Positions 36,671 through 46,693 of a stretch of 64,000 nucleotides of DNA are shown here, piece by piece (the first letter of the stretch is position 1; each line of letters starts with the position of its first letter). The notes under the pieces are model-generated. The model saw only the letters and a list, made by a program, of their open reading frames with translations, did no database searches and was not told where the DNA came from. Position numbers and translations under genes: made by a program. Source of the DNA: Calditrichia bacterium (lineage in GTDB: Bacteria; Calditrichota; Calditrichia; RBG-13-44-9; J075). The DNA lies in assembly GCA_028284905.1 (NCBI GenBank), contig JANQQU010000082.1:97087-161086 (forward strand), written 5' to 3'.

Positions 36671-39600
36671 ATGATGCGTGTGAATTTTCAGAAGGAATTT
36701 GAATTTCTCAATGGCAATTCTGCTGCCAAGCGTGTGCGTTCCCAGCAGAGCGCGCTGGATTTATTACTGGAAAAGTATCGCAATGGAAGCACTCCGAACC
36801 AATCCCTTGCCAACGATTCAGTTTACAAGACAATACGGGAACTGCTCAGTGATGCGACCCAGATATTTTCCTTATCGGAAGTACAAAAGGACATCTTTTA
36901 CTCCGATACCGGTACGGCTGTAGTGCCGGAACGCTTGAAGAAGACCCTGCTGAACATTCGCTGCCGTTTTGTTGTTCGTCCCGGCAGTTACGAAGATCTG
37001 CAGAAATTTGTCGCACATGCATACCAGGAAAAACTGAAATACACTATACGCGCCGCCGGTAGCTGGCCATTTGGTGGGGCCGTGCCGATGAACGGGGAAA
37101 TCGTTCTTGATCTTTCCTACCTGGATTTCCACGAACTCGATGCAGAGAATGCCCGCCTTACCGTAGGACCAGGCGTACTCTTTGCCGATATGCGTAAATT
37201 TTTAAAGACTGAAGGATTCGCCCTTAGGCAGGAAATTACCAATCCGAATTCCGGCACTATCTGTGGCTGGGTGGTTACCGGCGGACTGGGCATCGGCGCT
37301 TATAAATATGGCCCGGTGAGAAATTCCGTGGAAGCAATCTTCCTCCTGAAGCCTTCCGGGGAGTGGGTTACGCTGACACCGGAAGATCCGATGTTTGAGC
37401 AGATTTTTGACAGCGAAGGCCAAATCGGCATTGTCACCGGTGTGGTGTTGAAAGTAAAATCAGACCAATATGAAAGCAAGCCCTACGCCTTCTCTTTTAA
37501 CGATGCCCAGGATACCCTGGAATTCGTGAAAATGCTCCGGGAGTGGGAGCTTCATCCGACCTCACTGATTTACTTCGACCATAACTACATCAAAACTACC
37601 TATGATATCCAGAAAGAAAAAAACCAGCGCAAGCTGGACAAAGCACTGAAAGACGAAGATGACTTGCGCATCAATCGCATTCGCCGGGATATTGAAATTG
37701 CCGATAAGATGAAAGACCTCCAGCATGTGTTGGTGATGGAATTCGACAGCCGCGACGATTACGAACGCTGCCTGAACTATTCCTTTTTTAGCTCCCGGGA
37801 AGACCAAAGCCGTTTCCGCGATGTTAGCTATTGGCGCCTGCCTGTCGGTCTCGCCCATAAATTCTGGAAGCACCGCTACGCCCCGGTAGAAATGAAGCAG
37901 CGCGGCCCCTCCATGCTGGTGAGTGAAACCGTATTGCCGATCGAGCAATTCCCGGACTATATGGGTTTCGTGCAAGCAGCCATTACTAATTGGACCGATA
38001 ATCCGGTGAAAACGGAAGGACACTTTCTCGATACCGGGGAGATTCTCATTCAGTCGATCATTCTCGCTGACACCGATACTTTTCGCCATAAAGCCTATCT
38101 CGGACTGGTGCCTTTTATGATCCAGACTTCAATCGCTTTCGGCGGCCGGCCCTATGGCACCGGTATCTGGAATCTGCCATTTTTGAAAGCGTTAGCAAAA
38201 GGCGGGTATCAGGAAAAACTGGACGCGTTGAATCGCCTGAAAAAAGAACTCGATCCCAGTGCCTTGTTGAATCAGTGTAAATACATTAATACCAGCGGGC
38301 GGAAATTCACTCTGCGAGGATTCAAAGCAGCTTCGATTCCCTTCATGGAAATTGCAGTCAAATTGCTCAAAAAAGGCCGGAGCAAAAATGGCTTCTCCCT
38401 TTATTCCCCCGGTAGATTCCTCTGGAAGCTGAACACGATGATTTTCCCAACGGTGGTGCCGCCGGATCTGAAGGCGAGCCGTAACGAAATCGCTGGTATC
38501 AACAGTGCCTGTGCGGAATGCGATAGCTGCGAGCGGGTTTGCCCCACCAGCGACGTGTTTGGTCTGCTTGGCTTTGCCACACCGATTACCCGTCGAAAAA
38601 CAGCCAATCGGGTTGCTGCCGGAGAAATAATCAGCCAGGAAGAAGCACTGGGATTTTTGGTATGTACCCGCTGCGATAACTGTACCCGGGTCTGCCCCAC
38701 CGATATTCCACTGACCGACATGTTCGATCTCGTTGAAGGGCACGATGCATTCCAGAAAGCACTGGGATTGAACAAGCAGGAGAAAACCGAATTTGTCGAT
38801 CGTATGTGGGAAGTAATGAAGGAAAGCCCACTCTACGTGGAACATACCTACGCCGAGCAAAAAGAAGACAAATCACATCTCCAGCATGGTCTCAATATTC
38901 ATTATCCCCGTGGCTATGCCTATTCCCAACTATTTATTGATCCGGAAACATGTATCCACTGCGGAATGTGTGCCCACGAAAATGCCTGTATCTACGGCGC
39001 GCGCCAGGGTAATCCGCGGGAAATCCCCGAACTGATCGACGAGAATTGCGCGCTCTGTAATGCCTGTATCAACTTCTGTCCGCAGAACAAAGCAGTACAG
39101 ATGGAACGGGATTATGTCCAGGAACTGATCAACAACGCCGTCGACATGGATGAGAAAAAATACTGGCAGACCGAGAAGGAATTCCTCCGTGATACTACAA
39201 CGATCCAGCGTTCCCCAGAACTGACCGACATGGCCGACATTTACCTGACCGAAGAAATCCTCATGGAGATCGACAAGGAAGCGTCCACCGGGCAAATTCC
39301 GGTTTCCGGCATGGGGCAGGGCGACCGCCACATGGGCATCGGTTTCGATGCGGAGCGCTTCTCGCACTTCCACATTGTTGGTCCAGCGCAGAACCGCCTG
39401 CACGAAGGCGACCCGGATGAGGAGCTCTCGGTAACCCTCGGCAAGCGCCATCGCTACTGTAAATTTGACGAGGAGGAGAATCTTCATAATCCGCCATATC
39501 CGACCATCCGACTGAGCACGCCGATGATGTATAACTCGGTGCGCCTGCACAGCAACGGACGAGCAGAGCTCGCTTTCATCAAAGTAGCAGCAAAACAAAA

Positions 39601-42600
39601 CACGATGGCAGTCATCAAGTTGAATCGCGTATTAAAATACTACGACTTTTTCCGGGAAGAGGGCGGCCTGGATCGCCTGCCGCCGGTAATCGTTCCCCGA
39701 GTGGATCTGGAAATTATCGATCACTTGCGGGTTACCCCAAGTATCCAGCGTGAGCTATTGGAAGATCTCTGGAACATGCCGATGTTCGAGATTAATCCGC
39801 ATGACGAGATGGAAACGACGCTGCGGTTCATCACCGAATCAGCGATGTCCGTCGCGAACAAAAAACCGCTGATCAGCGGCTACGTGGAAGTTTCCGAGTA
39901 CGACATTGTCGGTGGGGAAATTCTCCCGCACCTGAAAGAATTAATTGAACGTTTTATGAGCATGGAAGTGGACGTGTTGCACATCCATGGATTGCGCAAC
40001 AAGGATCAATACTTTGTTACTTCGGAAGCAGTGCGGGCCATTCACCATTACCTGCTTTCCACCGGTCGCCGTCACCAGGTGGCACTGACTGCATCCGGCG
40101 GTATTCGCCTCGCCTCCGATAGTCAGAAAACCATTCAGCGCGGCGCGGAAGCAACCTTGCTGGACGTCGCGGCATTGCTGGCACTCGATCCCTATGCCTA
40201 CAAAGCAACCCAGGAAGATAAAACCACCACCGACACCCTGATTCACATGGATGTCGACTGGGCAGTGGAGCGCCTCAATAACCAGATGGAATCCCGCAAG
40301 ATTCAGGTGCTGGAAGTGCTTGGCGCATCCGGCTTCAAAGACATCAAAAAAACCGTCGGGGAAGAAGGCCGTCTGATCGACTTCTACGAACTGGAAGAGC
40401 GTCTGCAGAAGAGCATCCTCGAGAATGATGACAAGGTAACCACTTACCGGGCCTTGAATGAAGACTTGAAAATGATGGAGCCGCTGCCTCCGAATGCATC
40501 TCCCAGTTATACGGATTTGAAAGCGCGGGTAGAAGATCTCCGTTCTCCGCATCACTTCTATGAACTGGGCGATATCAACCAGACGGTTTACCAGCGTGAC
40601 CACGTCTGGCCCGGCGCGCTAATCCGCACCCTCGGCGATATGGCCGCCGGCGATCCGAAAATGTTCCTTCTGAAAAATGTCAAAGGCACCGGTCTGCTCG
40701 GTGATGGTTTCGACGTAATGCGCATCCTCTACCAGCGCGATCCGGACATCATCAGCGATGAAGAGTTGAATGACATTAGCACGGCACTGCCGCTGGACAA
40801 AGGACTGATCCTCGAGGCGCCCTGGATGTTCGGCGGGAAGTCGGTCGGCTCCATCGGTCTGGATACCTGGCGGGCGCATGTGATCGCTTCCCGCAGACTC
40901 GGTGTGCAGTATGATACCGGCGAGGGCGGCTATCCCACCTGCTTCTTCCTGAACCGAAAAGGCGAGCCGATCTTTTTCGATGAGCCGCAAATGCAGGAAA
41001 TCAAAAAGCATTTTGAGCATGACACCCATTATACCGCACGGGATATCAAGCGCATCCTTAGCAAACATGGCCTGACCGAGGAAGTCCGGCCGGATCTCTA
41101 CGAAGTGCTCAATCCCTATCCGGAGCTGCAGCCGTTCCTGTACTATGAAGTGATTGGTGAGGAGGACGAGCCGTACGTTTCTACCGAGATGAAAACCGGT
41201 CTTTTTGGGGTGACTAAAGAAACCATCAAGAAAGCGCCACGAGTGGTGATCGCCTATAGCCAGGGCGCGAAGATGGGTATCGGTGGGCATATTCTCGCCG
41301 GTAAAGTGAACAAGCTGGTTTCCTACCTGCGTGGTATTCAGGGGCTGGAAAAGCTGAACCAGGAGAAACTGCGTGGCTTGATCGAGCGGATCGACCGCAT
41401 CGAGAAAAAAGCCGGCCATCCGATGAAGGACGTGGCGAAAAATGTTCATGCCAATCTCACCCAGGCCCATGACGATGAAACCATCTACCCGGAACTGAAA
41501 CAAGCCCTCTGGGAAGTGCAGCAGCGGGTGTATGAGCTGGAGCAGGAAAACAACATCGACCCGATCGAGTCCGAGCAAATTCTCCGGCTTTGCGAAGATG
41601 TCATCAATTACACTTATACCAGTGTGATTTCACCGTTCCCGTTCCACAACTGTTACTCGATCGAAGACGTGAAATCTTTTATCGACGTGGTGCGGATGAT
41701 CAATCCGAAAGCAGTGGTTTCCGTGAAGGTTTCTCCCTCGGTGGATATCGAGTTTATCGCTGCCGGACTGGCGCGGATCGCCAAGGACAACACTGAAGAA
41801 GTGCTGAAGTATAAAATGGACGAAGTTACCACCGATACCCTGAAGCTCTCCGACGAGCTGGCCGATTACGCCCGGAAATACGGGATGAAGATCGAAGTTT
41901 GGCTGGACGGTCCGCGCGGCGGCACCGGTGCTTCTCCGAATATCATCAAGGGACAGATGGGAATGCATATCGAGTATGCGATTCCGCTCATCCACGATCG
42001 TCTGGTGCGCGATGGCCTGCGTAATCACGTGAAGTTCATCGTCAGCGGTGGTATTCGTACCTATGAAGACGTCATCAAAGCCGTTGCAATGGGTGCGGAC
42101 GGGGTGATCTGGGGAACCGCACCGCTGGTAGCGGTTGGCTGCGACCGGAATCGTAACTGCCACGACGGTTGCTCCCGCGGTATCGCGACCAGTAACCTGA
42201 TTATGCAGAACCTGCGTAATGTCGATCTCAACTCCCGCCAGATGGTCAATGCCTTCCTGATTATGCAGATGCAGGTGATTCGTGCATTGGCCGGTCTCGG
42301 CTTGAAGGACATTCGCGACCTGCGCGGCCGCTTCGACAAGATCCAGTGGATCGGTCTGAAAGAACGCGTGGACTTCCGCATTCGTCAGCGCCGGGAACAT
42401 TCACAGCATAAAGAGAATGTCATCCGTCCGAAGGAAATCCATCAAACCGGGCAGACCAACTGCGGTGTTGCCGCGGTGATCGGTACCCACAACGTGCCCA
42501 GCTATATTCTCGATGAAGCGCTCTACGCCATGAAGAACCGCGGTATGGACGGCGTCGGGGTCGGAAAAACCCTCTGCTTTCCGGACTTCCCGGAGCATTA

Positions 42601-45319
42601 CGCTTACCGCCTGATGGTGAAGGGTATTCTCCAGCTGGAGATGGAAGAGAATATGCGGAACAGCAAGAAATCCTTTACCAGCGAAGCGGACCTGCGCCGC
42701 AAGGCCCGCCTTAACCTGATCAAATTCCGCATCAAACTGGCCGGAAAAGTCAAGAAGGTATTTATCGATCCGTACTTCGATTATGCCGGCGAAACAGCGA
42801 TCGATAAAGTGCGCGAAAGCTACAAGAAGGATAAGCGCGGCAAGGAACGCGACTATCGTGAATTCGGTAATCCCAGCACCGATCCCGGCGATATCTTCCG
42901 TTTCTTCGTGCGGGTGAAGCGCGATGTGCTGGACGATTTCATCAACAGCGCCCTGTTACTCTCACCGCGCTTTGCCTATATCCGCGAATACTTCCCGGAT
43001 GTCAATGGCGAGAATTATCAGGATCACGCCGATTTTATGCGGAAGGCGGAAGATCTTTACGTATTCAATCATTCCGTTGCCCTCACCCAAATCCTTTATG
43101 TTTGGGAGATGTTCCCGGAAGAGTGGTCTGCTTTCATTACCGGCAATCAGGCCTTCAAGGAGTATCTGCCGATCCTCACCAAATCTGATATTTTCGGTAA
43201 GGAGAACTTTGATACTTACGGCGAAAGCTACCTCTATCTGCTGCGGATGTTTGCCAAGCAGTATCCGCATTCCGAGCATGAGGAGCGGTATGACAAGCGC
43301 ATTCGCAAAATCGCCGCGGTGATGTCCTGCGGAAAGAATTTTGGCGTGTGGAAAACCGCGGGGCGGGAAATTCCCTGGGAAACGCCGGCATCACCGAATA
43401 ACATTATCCACGTGCGTCTCGCGACCGGTTCCGTGGTGGAGCAGATGAATGCCCATCCCTTCTCCAAACTGCACACGGCTTTAACGCACAATGGAGAAAC
43501 GACGAACTACGAAACCCTGAAACAGCGGGTGGAACAGTTCGGCCTTCCGCCGCTGGCGACCACCGATACGGAAGTCGCCTCGCTGAAATTCCACTTGCTC
43601 GCGGAAGAACTGGAGTATCCGGATTGGGCACTCTTCGAGAGTTTCTCTCCGACCACCGGAGATGACCTTGCCTTGATTCCCCCGTCCTTGAAGAATCAGC
43701 TGGAAGAAGTTCAGCGGGTAGAGTTTACCAGCTCGCCGGATGGCCCTTACCAGTATCTCTGCCTGCGCCACTTCCCGGAGAAGCGGGTGACCGAGCGCGT
43801 CGACCTGAAAGACCCGGCGGACTTGCGCCCCGGAACCACTTCGATTTGGTATGGCAAGAAGAATGGTGAAAAGACCATGTTCAGCATCATCGCTTCCGAA
43901 GAACAGGCCGCTCAAAAAGTACTCGCGCTGCTGGATAAGGAAGATGTCATTGACGGTGCGATGCCCGATCATGTTACCGTTAGTAATGGTATGATCAATC
44001 GTTTCATCTACGACGAAGACGGCAAGATTTTCGACTTCAATCTGATCGACCGTTACGGGCAGGAATTTTCCATTGACGAACCGGGCGAGCACTATAGCTA
44101 TCAGCGCAGCAAATTGCGCGCGCCGAAGAGTCGCCTTGCAATCAGCAAAGCAATGGTCGAGCACCCCGGTGGTCAGCAGGCCTACATCCGCGAGCAGCTG
44201 CCGGATTGGACATTTAACACTTATCGCTGGGTATTGCAGCAAATCGTTGATGCAGCGTTGAAGAGCGGCAATCATCAGGATGCGATCGATCTGCTCACGT
44301 ATTTCATCAACTACTTACGCACGATGAAAACCGGCAATAAAGCGACCAGTTCGCTGGTAGATATCGCCCGGAATATGCTCTACGAATTCCTCGATACTAT
44401 TACCGCTACACCGAACGAGCAATGGGCGAAAGCCGGCTTTGGCAATACCGACATTGACGGTCCGGCAAATGACAGCCAAATCCTGGTAGTTGATGCTACC
44501 GGTTTCGAGCCGGAAGGTATCGATCCTGCCCTCTGCCTTTGCGCATTTATGCGGGAAGCATTCGCCCTGGGCTGGCGGAAGTTTGTTCTCTATCGGGTCA
44601 ACGGGCAGCGCCTCATCTCGACCGCAGTTATGGGCAGCACCGATACGGATGACGTCGAAATTGATGTTTACGGTACCCCGGGTGAATATTTTGGTGCTTT
44701 CATGCAGGGTGGCACTATCCGCTGCCATGGCAATGCCCAGAACTTCACGGCGATGGGTATTCATCATGGAAATCTCTACGTCTATGGCAATGCCGGCAAA
44801 GTTTGCGGTTACGCCTCGAAAGGTGGCAGCATCTTTATCCTTGGCGATATCGTCGACCGCGCCTGGACGAACTCGGTGAATGATCCACGCTGCCAGGCGC
44901 TGAAGATCCACCTGCTCGGCAGTGCCAGCAAATATTGCGGCGAGTCCCTGATGGGCGGCGACTTCTTCTTCGGTGGCATGTACTTCGATCATGCCGGAGA
45001 ACTACGCCGGCAGCAGCGCCCCTATCGCGGTACCAAACTACTCGGTGGCGCATCGCGCGGCAACATGCTCTTCTTTGATCCGGATGACCGCCTCCATCCC
45101 AGTCAGTATACGCATGGCAAGTCGGAAGAACTCAACAGCGAAAACTGGCCATTCTGGGAAGCGACCGTCTATGATACATTATCATTGGCCGGTGTGCAGT
45201 TCCGGGAAAAAGACGGCAAGAAGGTTTTTGATGTCGATAGCAAAGAATATGCGCTTAGTGCGGAGAACTTCCGCCTGATTGTTCCGAAAGGCGGCCAGAA
45301 GGGATATGAGTCGCATTAA
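36671..45319 (+). CDS. giant fused glutamate synthase: FAD domain, four 4Fe-4S sites, FMN synthase domain, glutaminase, GXGXG
   Basis: An uninterrupted 2882-codon frame. The domains in order: a GlcD/VAO-type FAD-binding domain, residues about 95-265 (RPGSYEDLQKFV, IRAAGSWPFGGAVP), with its partner domain to about 565; two Cys-x2-Cys-x2-Cys-x3-Cys-Pro sites beginning Cys614 and Cys665; two more sites beginning Cys761 and Cys793; a glutamate-synthase central-like region, about 960-1300 (VALTASGGIRLASD); the FMN barrel, about 1340-1915 (WMFGGKSVGSIG, SQGAKMGIGGHI, LDGPRGGTGASPN), with three Cys for a [3Fe-4S] at 1824, 1830 and 1834; a class II amidotransferase from Cys1931 (NCGVAAVIG, then VRLATGS, ALTHNGE, TTDTEV); and a GXGXG domain, about 2610-2882. 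It would make glutamate from glutamine and 2-oxoglutarate. In GltB the amidotransferase comes first. The usual NADPH-binding GltD part is absent. The start is ATG 36671 with AGGA upstream. Confidence 0.93.
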   Translation: MMRVNFQKEFEFLNGNSAAKRVRSQQSALDLLLEKYRNGSTPNQSLANDSVYKTIRELLSDATQIFSLSEVQKDIFYSDTGTAVVPERLKKTLLNIRCRFVVRPGSYEDLQKFVAHAYQEKLKYTIRAAGSWPFGGAVPMNGEIVLDLSYLDFHELDAENARLTVGPGVLFADMRKFLKTEGFALRQEITNPNSGTICGWVVTGGLGIGAYKYGPVRNSVEAIFLLKPSGEWVTLTPEDPMFEQIFDSEGQIGIVTGVVLKVKSDQYESKPYAFSFNDAQDTLEFVKMLREWELHPTSLIYFDHNYIKTTYDIQKEKNQRKLDKALKDEDDLRINRIRRDIEIADKMKDLQHVLVMEFDSRDDYERCLNYSFFSSREDQSRFRDVSYWRLPVGLAHKFWKHRYAPVEMKQRGPSMLVSETVLPIEQFPDYMGFVQAAITNWTDNPVKTEGHFLDTGEILIQSIILADTDTFRHKAYLGLVPFMIQTSIAFGGRPYGTGIWNLPFLKALAKGGYQEKLDALNRLKKELDPSALLNQCKYINTSGRKFTLRGFKAASIPFMEIAVKLLKKGRSKNGFSLYSPGRFLWKLNTMIFPTVVPPDLKASRNEIAGINSACAECDSCERVCPTSDVFGLLGFATPITRRKTANRVAAGEIISQEEALGFLVCTRCDNCTRVCPTDIPLTDMFDLVEGHDAFQKALGLNKQEKTEFVDRMWEVMKESPLYVEHTYAEQKEDKSHLQHGLNIHYPRGYAYSQLFIDPETCIHCGMCAHENACIYGARQGNPREIPELIDENCALCNACINFCPQNKAVQMERDYVQELINNAVDMDEKKYWQTEKEFLRDTTTIQRSPELTDMADIYLTEEILMEIDKEASTGQIPVSGMGQGDRHMGIGFDAERFSHFHIVGPAQNRLHEGDPDEELSVTLGKRHRYCKFDEEENLHNPPYPTIRLSTPMMYNSVRLHSNGRAELAFIKVAAKQNTMAVIKLNRVLKYYDFFREEGGLDRLPPVIVPRVDLEIIDHLRVTPSIQRELLEDLWNMPMFEINPHDEMETTLRFITESAMSVANKKPLISGYVEVSEYDIVGGEILPHLKELIERFMSMEVDVLHIHGLRNKDQYFVTSEAVRAIHHYLLSTGRRHQVALTASGGIRLASDSQKTIQRGAEATLLDVAALLALDPYAYKATQEDKTTTDTLIHMDVDWAVERLNNQMESRKIQVLEVLGASGFKDIKKTVGEEGRLIDFYELEERLQKSILENDDKVTTYRALNEDLKMMEPLPPNASPSYTDLKARVEDLRSPHHFYELGDINQTVYQRDHVWPGALIRTLGDMAAGDPKMFLLKNVKGTGLLGDGFDVMRILYQRDPDIISDEELNDISTALPLDKGLILEAPWMFGGKSVGSIGLDTWRAHVIASRRLGVQYDTGEGGYPTCFFLNRKGEPIFFDEPQMQEIKKHFEHDTHYTARDIKRILSKHGLTEEVRPDLYEVLNPYPELQPFLYYEVIGEEDEPYVSTEMKTGLFGVTKETIKKAPRVVIAYSQGAKMGIGGHILAGKVNKLVSYLRGIQGLEKLNQEKLRGLIERIDRIEKKAGHPMKDVAKNVHANLTQAHDDETIYPELKQALWEVQQRVYELEQENNIDPIESEQILRLCEDVINYTYTSVISPFPFHNCYSIEDVKSFIDVVRMINPKAVVSVKVSPSVDIEFIAAGLARIAKDNTEEVLKYKMDEVTTDTLKLSDELADYARKYGMKIEVWLDGPRGGTGASPNIIKGQMGMHIEYAIPLIHDRLVRDGLRNHVKFIVSGGIRTYEDVIKAVAMGADGVIWGTAPLVAVGCDRNRNCHDGCSRGIATSNLIMQNLRNVDLNSRQMVNAFLIMQMQVIRALAGLGLKDIRDLRGRFDKIQWIGLKERVDFRIRQRREHSQHKENVIRPKEIHQTGQTNCGVAAVIGTHNVPSYILDEALYAMKNRGMDGVGVGKTLCFPDFPEHYAYRLMVKGILQLEMEENMRNSKKSFTSEADLRRKARLNLIKFRIKLAGKVKKVFIDPYFDYAGETAIDKVRESYKKDKRGKERDYREFGNPSTDPGDIFRFFVRVKRDVLDDFINSALLLSPRFAYIREYFPDVNGENYQDHADFMRKAEDLYVFNHSVALTQILYVWEMFPEEWSAFITGNQAFKEYLPILTKSDIFGKENFDTYGESYLYLLRMFAKQYPHSEHEERYDKRIRKIAAVMSCGKNFGVWKTAGREIPWETPASPNNIIHVRLATGSVVEQMNAHPFSKLHTALTHNGETTNYETLKQRVEQFGLPPLATTDTEVASLKFHLLAEELEYPDWALFESFSPTTGDDLALIPPSLKNQLEEVQRVEFTSSPDGPYQYLCLRHFPEKRVTERVDLKDPADLRPGTTSIWYGKKNGEKTMFSIIASEEQAAQKVLALLDKEDVIDGAMPDHVTVSNGMINRFIYDEDGKIFDFNLIDRYGQEFSIDEPGEHYSYQRSKLRAPKSRLAISKAMVEHPGGQQAYIREQLPDWTFNTYRWVLQQIVDAALKSGNHQDAIDLLTYFINYLRTMKTGNKATSSLVDIARNMLYEFLDTITATPNEQWAKAGFGNTDIDGPANDSQILVVDATGFEPEGIDPALCLCAFMREAFALGWRKFVLYRVNGQRLISTAVMGSTDTDDVEIDVYGTPGEYFGAFMQGGTIRCHGNAQNFTAMGIHHGNLYVYGNAGKVCGYASKGGSIFILGDIVDRAWTNSVNDPRCQALKIHLLGSASKYCGESLMGGDFFFGGMYFDHAGELRRQQRPYRGTKLLGGASRGNMLFFDPDDRLHPSQYTHGKSEELNSENWPFWEATVYDTLSLAGVQFREKDGKKVFDVDSKEYALSAENFRLIVPKGGQKGYESH

Positions 45320-45349
45320 AAGATAGTAGCAAGGATATTTTAGGGTTCT

Positions 45350-45436
45350 GTCATTGCGAGGCGTTTTTTGCCGAAGCAATCTCTGTTTTTCCAGCAACAG
45401 ATGAGATCGCTTCGTCGTTATACTCCTCGCGATGAC
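45350..45436. repeat. TGTCATTGCGAG-family interspersed repeat, copy 3
   Basis: Outer arms GTCATTGCGAG (45350-45360) and CTCGCGATGAC (45426-45436) pair with one wobble. Inside are the family words GAAGCAATCTC and GAGATCGCTTCGTCG. It lies between two converging genes, the giant glutamate synthase and the MFS transporter, and may help end both transcripts. Confidence 0.88.
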
Positions 45437-45493
45437 GGACAATTCTTTTGCACTATCCAAATTTTATTTTATGCTACTGCCACTAAATCCGAA

Positions 45494-46672
45494 TCATTCA
45501 ACAGACACCCGTGCAGGTTGCACCACTTCCTGAAACGCCTTCGCACTATAGGCCAGCGATGCCAGGAGCAGTGCCATCATCCCCAGGGCGATGCGTAAAG
45601 AGAACAACTGTGCCAGTCCGCCAATCAACAATGGTCCAACAAACATCGCGGAATAGCCGATTGTGGCCACGCCGGCAATCGCACTGCTGCTGGAAATACC
45701 CGGCGTTCTTCCGGCACCGCTAAATGCCAGCGGAATAATTACCGATACCCCGGCACCCACAGCAGCAAAACCAGCGATAATGAACGGAATTTCCGGGATG
45801 AGTGCAGCCAGTATCAGTCCGCTCGCCCCGAGAATACCGCCCCAACGTACAACCGTGGCCGGGGACGAGCGCGCGGTTAGCCTATCGCCGAACATCCGGC
45901 CGATGGTCATCATTAACGAAAATGCAGCAAAACCGTATGCGGCGACTTCCCCGCTGGCGGCGCCAATTTTCCGCAAATAAACAGCGCTCCAGTCCGCCAT
46001 TCCCCCTTCCCCAATCACTGCGCAAAACACGATAATGCCAAACGCCCAGAGTTGCCGGGCCGGCAGTTGAAAAAGCCGTTCCCGCTGCTGCTCCTTTTTT
46101 GGTGCGACTGCAGGAATTAGGGGGCGAACCACTGCTACAAATAACAGGAAGCTCAGCGCGGCAGTTATGATAAACTGTTGAAAAGGGCTCATTTCATAGG
46201 CAACCCACTGGGCGCCAATTGTCGCTCCGGCAAAACCGCCGACACTAAAGGCAGCATGAAACGAATTAATAATTGGCCGCTGAAAACGCCGCTCCACCTC
46301 AACTGCCTGGGCGTTAATTGAAACTTCCATCAGTGCAGAGCCACAGCCAAAGAGGAAGAGTGCTATCCATAACACCGCCGGGGTGGGCATGAGGGGAAAA
46401 ACCGGCAACAATGCGCACATAAACCCGGCGCCAATACGGGTAACCTTCACATCGCCAAAACGCTCCATCAGGCGACCGGTAAAGGTGATCATGATAATTA
46501 TGCCCGCGGAAAGGCCGGATAATACCAGGCCCAGTGTCGCCTCGTTGATATTTAGATTTGCCTTAATATCCGGAATACGGGAGAACCAGTTAGCGAAAAG
46601 CATGCCTTTTAGAAAAAATAAAGCCAACACGGAAAGCCGCTGCCGGGAGAGCGGGAGGTCGCTATTTGTCAT
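45494..46672 (-). CDS. MFS transporter, fucose-permease/YbjJ-like
   Basis: A 392-residue membrane protein with about 12 predicted helices. Residues 1-25 lead into the first helix (LALFFLKGMLFANWFSRIPDIK), a motif of the YbjJ-like group of major facilitators; the loop between helices 2 and 3 is GRLMERFGDVKVTRIG, the conserved MFS loop. After helix 6 comes a charged central loop (APKKEQQRERLF). Substrate unknown; relatives of this group transport sugars or small aromatic compounds. The ribosome site is weak (GGAAA). No operon partner is on the same strand. Confidence 0.88.
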   Translation of the reverse strand: MTNSDLPLSRQRLSVLALFFLKGMLFANWFSRIPDIKANLNINEATLGLVLSGLSAGIIIMITFTGRLMERFGDVKVTRIGAGFMCALLPVFPLMPTPAVLWIALFLFGCGSALMEVSINAQAVEVERRFQRPIINSFHAAFSVGGFAGATIGAQWVAYEMSPFQQFIITAALSFLLFVAVVRPLIPAVAPKKEQQRERLFQLPARQLWAFGIIVFCAVIGEGGMADWSAVYLRKIGAASGEVAAYGFAAFSLMMTIGRMFGDRLTARSSPATVVRWGGILGASGLILAALIPEIPFIIAGFAAVGAGVSVIIPLAFSGAGRTPGISSSSAIAGVATIGYSAMFVGPLLIGGLAQLFSLRIALGMMALLLASLAYSAKAFQEVVQPARVSVE

Positions 46673-46693
46673 AATTATTTCCGATCAGATTGA

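Noticed and set aside
41630..42400. 256-codon and nearby open frames on the minus strand inside the giant synthase gene
   Set aside because: They mirror conserved FMN-domain codons of the plus-strand gene; no independent support.
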